A stretch of DNA of 64,000 nucleotides, taken from positions 7,564,001 to 7,628,000 of the forward strand of contig NZ_CP016279.1 of assembly GCF_001542625.1 (NCBI RefSeq). Direction: 5' to 3'. Source of the DNA: Streptomyces griseochromogenes (GTDB lineage: Bacteria; Actinomycetota; Actinomycetes; Streptomycetales; Streptomycetaceae). Both the position numbers and the translations under genes were made by a program. Every line of letters begins with the position of its first letter. Within the stretch, counting starts at the first letter, position 1. The notes beneath the pieces are model-generated. The model worked only from the letters and a program-made list of their open reading frames with translations, was not told where the DNA came from and did no database searches. Below, piece by piece: positions 58,619 to 64,000 of this stretch.

Positions 58619-58912
58619 CCCGCCAGCCTAATCCGTGGTCAAGGAAGAGCCGATGGAGCGGGTGCCTCATGGGACGTTCGAGTACGGGAACGCCTTGATC
58701 ACTCGTTGGTGTCAGTGGTGCGAGCCCGTCGCACGGTGACCTCTTGACACGCCTGAGCCTCTTGAGCTCCTGCGCAGACCGAAGCTCGTGGGGTGCGCTG
58801 GTACGTCAGTGGCCGAGCGGCACATCGCCGACGGTCCGACCGGTTATCAGATCCTGCCGGAGCGGCTCGCCGAGCACGGCGGCACCGACCGTGGCCGGGC
58901 CGTCACCGTTCT

Positions 58913-59172
58913 GGCTCGCGCTCAGCAGCGCGTGCCGGTCGCAAGCACCGAATCGAGCAGAGGCCGACCGCATTCGCGACGTCTTCCGGGCCGACTGGGC
59001 CCGCCGGCCGCCGCCGGTCGAGGACGCGCTCGGCAAGCGGATGCTTGCCCTCCTCTCATCCGGTCGGAGGCCGCCTGTACCGCGGCCGACGACCTCGCGA
59101 AGGCGGCGGAAGAGGCGCTCCTTCAGCATCCGGACGCTGAGACCCTGCTGAGCTTCCCGGGGCTCGGCATCC
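58913..59172 (+). pseudogene. IS110-family transposase remnant
   Basis: ADRIRDVFRADWARRPPPVE then DALGKRMLALL lies in one frame, and ACTAADDLAKAAEEALLQHP then DAETLLSFPGLGI in another. Together they form the mid/C-terminal segment of IS110 transposases. Neither end of the gene is present; it is an old, frameshifted scar. The other 250 nt before it hold nothing recognisable. Confidence 0.7.
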
Positions 59173-59548
59173 GGTGCCGTCGGCCCGCGCCGACTTCGGC
59201 AAGCATCCGGCGGGCTGCCTCGCGGCCGTCAGGACGCGGTGCCGACACCCTCGGGCCGGCCAGATCGTGGCCGGTGAGCGACCGAGCCGGGACCGCGGCC
59301 CAGTCGCCTCGACGCACCACCGCGAGGTGCCCCTCCACAAGGGCTCGTCCATCCTGCCAGTCGTCGGGCGGGGCCATCAGGACCCGCAGGGCGTGCTCGT
59401 CGATCCACTCCAGCTCCAGGACCTGCCGGCCGATCTCGTGCTCGATGAGCGATCGGGTCCCGCCGGTCTCGGCACACTCGTCCCGCACGGCCAAAGCGGG
59501 TGCCGCCACCGCGCGGAAGGGATGAGGGCTGGATACAGTCACGCTCAT
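59123..59548 (-). CDS. Hypothetical protein, 3' end probably replaced by IS110 scar
   Basis: 141 aa from ATG 59548. The first 120 residues look like genuine coding sequence (VRDECAETGGTRSLIEHEIG, VLELEWIDEHALRVLM). The last residues lie antisense to the IS110 remnant, so the true C-terminus may be lost. No family recognised. Confidence 0.45.
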   Translation of the reverse strand: MSVTVSSPHPFRAVAAPALAVRDECAETGGTRSLIEHEIGRQVLELEWIDEHALRVLMAPPDDWQDGRALVEGHLAVVRRGDWAAVPARSLTGHDLAGPRVSAPRPDGREAARRMLAEVGAGRRHRMPSPGKLSRVSASGC

Positions 59549-59648
59549 GATCTTCGCAGGCGTGGAGGCGGCTGGGAAGCGTCTCGGCAAAGTGAGGTGT
59601 CTATGCGGACCACCGCGACCCCTCGTGCCACTCCCCTGTTCCCTGTGA

Positions 59649-60209
59649 CTACTCCTGGTCCTGGTCGCCGTCCTTCTTCCCGCGCGGCACGGTGAACGAC
59701 GTCAGCAGGGCCGTGCCCGGAGCGAGGGCCGGCCAGCCGGTGCCGCGCCAGGCCAGCACGGCGATCGCGGAGGTCGGGAACTTCACCCGCACCTCGTCGA
59801 GCGCGTCGTCCAGCGCGTCCCCGGCCAGCTCCACGACCAGTTCCTCGAGCCCCGGGTTGTGCCCGACGAGCAGCAGCGTCTCCACCTCGCGCGGCGCCTC
59901 GCGCACGACCTCCAGCAGGTCCGGTACATCGGCCGCGTACAGCCTCCGGTCGTAACGCACCGGCGGCGGTGTGCCCCACTGGCCGGAGGCCAGCTCCCAG
60001 GTGCGGCGGGCGCGCACGGCGGTGGAGCACAGGGCGAGGTCGGGCAGGCAGTCGGCCTCCGCGAGGGCCCGGCCGGCGGCCGGGGCGTCCCGCAGACCGC
60101 GCGGCGCCAGCGGACGCCGGTGATCCTCGACACCCTCGGGCCAGGCGGACTTGGCGTGCCGCAGCACGACCAGCCGGCGCAGCGGGCCCGTGCCCGCACG
60201 CTCGATCAT
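59649..60209 (-). CDS. SixA-like histidine phosphatase
   Basis: 186 aa. RRLVVLRHAKSAWPEG is the RHG-type motif (RHA), and LLLVGHNPGLEELV supplies the second His. LCSTAVRARRTWEL holds the conserved Arg. Length fits SixA phosphohistidine phosphatases, which also have a non-signalling relative family. Coupled to the upstream gene by ATGA. Confidence 0.85.
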   Translation of the reverse strand: MIERAGTGPLRRLVVLRHAKSAWPEGVEDHRRPLAPRGLRDAPAAGRALAEADCLPDLALCSTAVRARRTWELASGQWGTPPPVRYDRRLYAADVPDLLEVVREAPREVETLLLVGHNPGLEELVVELAGDALDDALDEVRVKFPTSAIAVLAWRGTGWPALAPGTALLTSFTVPRGKKDGDQDQE

Positions 60210-60982
60210 GCGAGGCTCCCGAGGTCACGGGCCAGGTCGAGGGCGAGCAGACGGTCCGCGTAGACGTAGGTCTCGAACCGGGCCCCGTCGGGCAGCCCCC
60301 GCGCACGCTCCACATCCCGCAGCACGTCCAGCACCCCGGGCAGATCCAGATCGTCCTCCCAGGCGGCCCGCAGGCGTGCCCGCACCTCGTCGGGCACCGG
60401 CCGCGAGGGCTGCCGCGCCCATCCGGCGACGGCGCGCCGCCAGCGGGCAAGCATCCGCGCGGCTTCCCCCAGCCGTCCGGCGTCCAGCCGTACCGCCGTG
60501 TTCCGCGGGACGGAGAGGAGGGCCAGGCGCAGGGAGGTGGGGTCGGAGAGCAGGGCCGTGAGATCGGGAGCGGGGTCATCGGCGGGCGAGCGGGGCGCGG
60601 GGGCGGGACTCGCCCCGGAGATCACCGGGGCGACGGCCAGCAGGGGGCCCTCGCCCGGGGGATTCTCGATGTTCTCGGCCACCACGTGGATCACCTGTGC
60701 CTCGCCGAGCCCGGACGCCAGGTCGCGGCCGTCCTCGAAGGGGCGGATGGCCAGGGCCGTCGCGGCCGTACGCAGCTCCGCGTGCCTGCGGGGCGCGGTG
60801 AGCATGGTCCAGACGGGGGTGCCGCCGAGTTCCAGGGCGCGCACGAGGAGGTCGGCGGTGAGCAGCACGCGCAAGGCGGTCGGATCCAGCTCCGAGGCGT
60901 AGGCCTCGATGCGGGTCAGGCCGCGCCGGGCGGGCGCGGCGGCGACGGGCTCACCGGTTCGGGCGTCGAGGATGCGCAGCAC
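60206..60982 (-). CDS. Degenerate cysteinyl-tRNA-synthetase-like protein
   Basis: 258 aa from GTG. The N-terminus RILDARTGEPV and LTRIEAYASELDP followed by VLLTADLLVRALEL parallels the first fold of CysS/MshC. The HIGH and KMSKS motifs are absent. It is therefore unlikely to charge tRNA and may be a binding or regulatory relative common in Actinobacteria. It overlaps sixA by ATGA. Confidence 0.55.
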   Translation of the reverse strand: MLRILDARTGEPVAAAPARRGLTRIEAYASELDPTALRVLLTADLLVRALELGGTPVWTMLTAPRRHAELRTAATALAIRPFEDGRDLASGLGEAQVIHVVAENIENPPGEGPLLAVAPVISGASPAPAPRSPADDPAPDLTALLSDPTSLRLALLSVPRNTAVRLDAGRLGEAARMLARWRRAVAGWARQPSRPVPDEVRARLRAAWEDDLDLPGVLDVLRDVERARGLPDGARFETYVYADRLLALDLARDLGSLA

Positions 60983-61129
60983 GGCCCGAGCGTAGGCGCG
61001 CGGACGGCCGTACGCGGGCACCTTGCGCCGATTCCGGACACCGTGGCGGGCTCCGGGACGGGGAATCCGCAGCTGGTGGGCGCTGTTGCCCGGTCGGGAG
61101 TTTCCCCCCGCAGCCCGAGGAGGCGTGCC

Positions 61130-61537
61130 GTGTACGACGACGAAGCCACGATCCGCAGGATCCTGAACGAGCTGGGCGACACGTGGGCCGTGGTCGGCCT
61201 GTCCGCCAACAGCCGGCGGGCCGCGTACGGCGTGGCGCAGGTGCTGCAGCAGTACGGCAAGCGGATCGTGCCGGTGCACCCCAGGGCGGAGACAGTACAC
61301 GGCGAGCGGGGCTACGCGTCCCTCGCGGACGTCCCCTTCGACGTCGACGTGGTGGACGTCTTCGTCAACAGCGCGCTGGCGGGCTCGGTGGCCGACGCGG
61401 CCGTGGCGAAGGGCGCGCAGGCGGTCTGGTTCCAGCTCGGAGTCGTGGACGCGGCCGCCTGCGCACGGACCCGGGCGGCGGGCCTGGACATGGTCATGGA
61501 CCGGTGCCCGGCGATCGAAATTCCCCTCTTGACCTAG
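61130..61537 (+). CDS. CoA-binding-domain protein (YccU-like)
   Basis: 135 aa; GTG with GAGGAGG upstream. The Rossmann-type start TWAVVGLSANSRRAAYGVAQ, GKRIVPVHPRAE and VDVVDVFVNSALA match CoA-binding proteins. Near the end, AVWFQLGVVDAAA and MDRCPAIEIP are conserved. Monocistronic. Confidence 0.85.
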   Translation: MYDDEATIRRILNELGDTWAVVGLSANSRRAAYGVAQVLQQYGKRIVPVHPRAETVHGERGYASLADVPFDVDVVDVFVNSALAGSVADAAVAKGAQAVWFQLGVVDAAACARTRAAGLDMVMDRCPAIEIPLLT

Positions 61538-61739
61538 TGTCACTCCTTCTTCATCACAATCCGGCTCTGAATATTGACATTCGGGTTAGGTATCTGACCT
61601 GTGCAAAGTCCGTCCCCAAGATGGGTAAGATCCTGGGTCAAGATTTGGTAATCAGTCTTTTGCCGACGCGGAAAGCGTTCCTAGCCTGTGGCCTCATTCC
61701 CCGTTAAACCTGCGTTTACGATCTGAGAGGCCACTTGAC

Positions 61740-63383
61740 ATGGCGAAAGTCGACCAGGCTGCACCGGTAGCCACGAGCGATACCGGTGGCCTGCGCCGCG
61801 ATGTCGGACTCATCGGTCTGATGTGGGCCTCGGTGGGCTCCATCATCGGCTCCGGATGGCTGTACGGCGCCGAGAAGGCGGTCGTCGTGGCCGGCCCCGC
61901 GGCGATCATCTCGTGGGTGATCGGCGCCGTAGCCATCGTCCTGCTGGCGCTCGTGCACGCCGAGCTCGGCGGCATGTTCCCGGTGGCGGGCGGTACGGCC
62001 CGGTACCCGCACTACGCGTTCGGCGGCCTCGCCGGTATGTCCTTCGGCTGGTTCGCCTGGCTGCAGGCGGCCACCGTGGCCCCGATCGAGGTCGAGGCCA
62101 TGATCGGCTACGCCGGTCACTGGAAGTGGGCCCAGGGTCTGCAGCACGCCGACGGAACGCTGACCGTCAGCGGAATCGTTACCGCCGTCGTCCTCATGGC
62201 CGTCTTCGTCGGTGTCAACTTCTTCGGTGTCCGGGCCCTCGCCCACACCAACAGCGCCGCCACGTGGTGGAAGATCGCCGTCCCGCTCGGTGCGATCTTC
62301 ATCATCGCCGCGACCAACTTCCACGGAAGCAACTTCACCTCGGAGGGCTTCGCCCCGTTCGGCGCCAAGGGCATCCTCGGTGCCATCAGCTCCAGCGGCA
62401 TCATCTTCGCGCTGCTCGGCTTCGAGCAGGCCATCCAGCTGGCGGGCGAGAGCCGCAACCCCAAGCGTGACCTGCCGCGGGCGACCCTCGGCTCGGTCGC
62501 GATCGGCGCCGTGATCTACATCCTGCTGCAGGTCGTGTTCATCGGCGCGCTGCCCCACGCCTCCTTCGCGCACGGCTGGGCCAAGCTCGACTTCGTGGGC
62601 ATCAGCGGTCCCTGGGCGGGCCTGGCGACCCTGGTCGGCCTGGGCTGGCTGGGCTGGGTGCTCTACGTGGACGCGATCATCTCCCCCGCCGGCACCGGCC
62701 TGATCTACACCACCGCCACCTCCCGCGTCTCCTACGGTCTGGCCAAGAACGGCTACGCGCCGAAGGCGTTCTCCAAGACCGACAAGCGCGGTGTGCCGTG
62801 GTTCGGTCTGATCATGTCCTTCGTCACCGGTGTGGTCTGCTTCCTTCCGTTCCCGAGCTGGCAGGAGCTGGTCGGCTTCATCACCTCGGCGAGTGTCCTG
62901 ATGTACGCGGGCGCGCCGCTGGCCTACGGTGTCTTCGCCGACCGTCTGCCGAACTTCGAGCGCCCCTACCGACTGCCTTTCGGCAAGCTCATCTCCCCGC
63001 TGTCCTTCGTGGTCGCCAACCTGATCATCTACTGGGCCGGCTGGAACACCCTGTGGCGGCTGGGCTTCGCCATCCTGCTCGGCTACCTGCTGCTCGGCTC
63101 CTACGCCTGGTGGGCCAACGCCACGAACAAGCCCGACGCGCCCCGGATGGACTTCAAGGCGGCGCAGTGGCTGCCCGCCTACCTGCTGGGCATCGGCCTG
63201 ATCTCCTGGCAGGGCGGCTTCGGTGACGGCAGCCAGGGCAACATCCCGCTGTGGTGGGACATCCTCGTCGTCGCGGCCTTCTCCCTCGGCATCTACTACT
63301 GGGCCAAGGCCGTCGCGTCGAAGCCCGAGGCGATCGAGCGCAGCATCGAGGAGGTCGTGGTCACCGACGCCCCGGCGCACTGA
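61740..63383 (+). CDS. APC-family amino acid permease
   Basis: 547 aa, about 12 hydrophobic helices. The N-terminal GLIGLMWASVGSIIGSGWLY carries the APC substrate-binding GSIIGSGW loop, and LIFALLGFEQAIQLAGESRN-type sequence follows near 220-240 (IIFALLGFEQAIQLAGESR). The C-terminus is cytosolic. ATG with GAGAGG upstream. Substrate unknown; amino acid uptake or exchange likely. The 200 nt upstream contain a TTGACA but no clear -10. Confidence 0.88.
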   Translation: MAKVDQAAPVATSDTGGLRRDVGLIGLMWASVGSIIGSGWLYGAEKAVVVAGPAAIISWVIGAVAIVLLALVHAELGGMFPVAGGTARYPHYAFGGLAGMSFGWFAWLQAATVAPIEVEAMIGYAGHWKWAQGLQHADGTLTVSGIVTAVVLMAVFVGVNFFGVRALAHTNSAATWWKIAVPLGAIFIIAATNFHGSNFTSEGFAPFGAKGILGAISSSGIIFALLGFEQAIQLAGESRNPKRDLPRATLGSVAIGAVIYILLQVVFIGALPHASFAHGWAKLDFVGISGPWAGLATLVGLGWLGWVLYVDAIISPAGTGLIYTTATSRVSYGLAKNGYAPKAFSKTDKRGVPWFGLIMSFVTGVVCFLPFPSWQELVGFITSASVLMYAGAPLAYGVFADRLPNFERPYRLPFGKLISPLSFVVANLIIYWAGWNTLWRLGFAILLGYLLLGSYAWWANATNKPDAPRMDFKAAQWLPAYLLGIGLISWQGGFGDGSQGNIPLWWDILVVAAFSLGIYYWAKAVASKPEAIERSIEEVVVTDAPAH

Positions 63384-63396
63384 CCCTTCCTCTCCT

Positions 63397-63433
63397 GGTG
63401 TCCCGTCGGCCCGATCCGGGCTGACGGGACACC
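63397..63433. terminator. Bidirectional terminator between permease and YbaK genes
   Basis: Perfect 11-bp stem GGTGTCCCGTC / GACGGGACACC, extended inward by GGCCCG / CGGGCT (one G-U) to a 17-bp stem with a 3-nt loop. It lies between convergent genes. Confidence 0.85.
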
Positions 63434-63533
63434 GTCATAATGCGGGGGTGATTCTCCCTTGACGCCGACCCCGCACCGGTGCCCGGCGAGGCGGGCGCGC
63501 AACTGGCGCCGGCCCATCGCCTGACGGCCTGAG

Positions 63534-64000
63534 CTAACCGACCCCGAGCCCCTCCAGCACCACCGCTCCGGGCAGTTCCGCGAGCGCCTTGCCCGGCACC
63601 AGCAGCTTGCCGCGCCGGCGTCCGCTGCCGACCAGGACGTAGGGCAGGTCGGCCACGGCCGCGTCCACCAGCACCGGCCAGCCGGCCGGCAGCCCGACCG
63701 GGGTGATGCCGCCGTACTCCATGCCGGTCTCGCCGGTCGCGGTGTCCATGGCGGCGAACGAGGCCTTGCGGGCGCCGAGTTGGCGGCGCACCACGCCGTT
63801 GACGTCGACCCGGGTGGTGGAGAGCACCAGGCACGCCGCGAGCGTGGTCCCGCCGCCCCGCTTGCCCGCGACCACCACGCAGTTCGCCGACTGTTCGAGC
63901 AGGTCGCGGCCATAGTGCTCCACGAAGACGGCCGTGTCGGCCCAGCGCGGGTCGGTGTCGACGTAGACGATCCGGTCGGCGGGAACGCTGCCCTGCCACT
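63534..64000 (-). CDS. YbaK-type aminoacyl-tRNA deacylase (5' end beyond window)
   Basis: Open frame enters from the right edge, so the start is missing; 154 residues are visible. TDPRWADTAVFVEHYGRDLL followed by NCVVVAGKRGG and RVDVNGVVRRQLGARKASF matches the YbaK/ProX editing domain. These hydrolyse misacylated aminoacyl-tRNA. The C-terminal GGITPVGLPAGWPVLVDAAV is typical. Confidence 0.85.
   Translation of the reverse strand, partial: WQGSVPADRIVYVDTDPRWADTAVFVEHYGRDLLEQSANCVVVAGKRGGGTTLAACLVLSTTRVDVNGVVRRQLGARKASFAAMDTATGETGMEYGGITPVGLPAGWPVLVDAAVADLPYVLVGSGRRRGKLLVPGKALAELPGAVVLEGLGVG

Noticed and set aside
1..64000. CRISPR array or complete tRNA/rRNA genes
   Set aside because: No regularly spaced identical repeats and no cloverleaf with a GGTTCRA-type loop were found by eye; the Cas4-like nuclease is not accompanied by cas genes.

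Overview
The window is high-G+C actinobacterial DNA and most probably Streptomyces. It has a chaplin gene, an NsdA-like TPR regulator, an RsbW-like ATPase, an F420-type oxidoreductase, many GTG starts and pervasive ATGA/GTGA gene overlaps. All functional names rest on motifs read by eye; no database search was run.

Layout. (1) 1-5.64 kb: the end of an actinophage late region, with tail proteins, an unusual tail-encoded glycoside hydrolase family 6 (cellulase-type) protein, an amidase/LysM endolysin and a holin, closed by a strong terminator. (2) 5.8-13.5 kb: a minus-strand operon of eight overlapping or closely spaced genes. In order of transcription it encodes a small unknown protein, a HAD-like protein, a nucleotidyltransferase-fold protein, a TrpRS-like domain fused to a PLP aminotransferase, a complete auxiliary-type TrpRS, an APH-fold kinase, an LLM/F420 oxidoreductase and a TylF-like methyltransferase. 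This looks like a small-molecule pathway built around tryptophan or tryptophanyl-adenylate, and it is the best candidate for an undescribed system. (3) 13.7-18.6 kb: host-like accessory genes (NsdA-like regulator, second APH-fold protein, P-loop pseudogene, RsbW-like ATPase, double-HTH protein, Cys-less chaplin). A 72-bp sequence here is an inverted copy of the junction between the fusion gene and trpS.

(4) 18.9-43.4 kb: a phage early region, all on the plus strand. It holds a RecA-fold ATPase, a Cas4/RecB-like nuclease, a replication-type HTH protein, a ParB-like protein, a DUF3560-like protein and many small ORFs. Seven near-identical promoters (-35, exactly 16 bp, TAGAATAAT) punctuate it. 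Inside it, a 6.27-kb element with three tyrosine recombinases and a TnpC-like protein (Tn554/RIT type) interrupts a phage DNA-methylase-like gene. Removing the element between two CTGGG copies restores the reading frame exactly. Regions 1 and 4 are plausibly two parts of one prophage with regions 2-3 as cargo, but no integrase or att site is visible to prove it.

(5) 44.2-64 kb: chromosomal genes. These are sbcC/sbcD; an eight-gene plus-strand cluster with HEAT-repeat protein, SPFH protein, PP2C phosphatase, Ser/Thr kinase, vWA protein and double zinc-finger membrane protein, resembling the TerY-P phospho-signalling triad; then a YigZ-family protein, an IS110 remnant, a SixA phosphatase, a degenerate CysS-like protein, a CoA-binding protein, an APC permease and a YbaK-type deacylase cut by the window edge.
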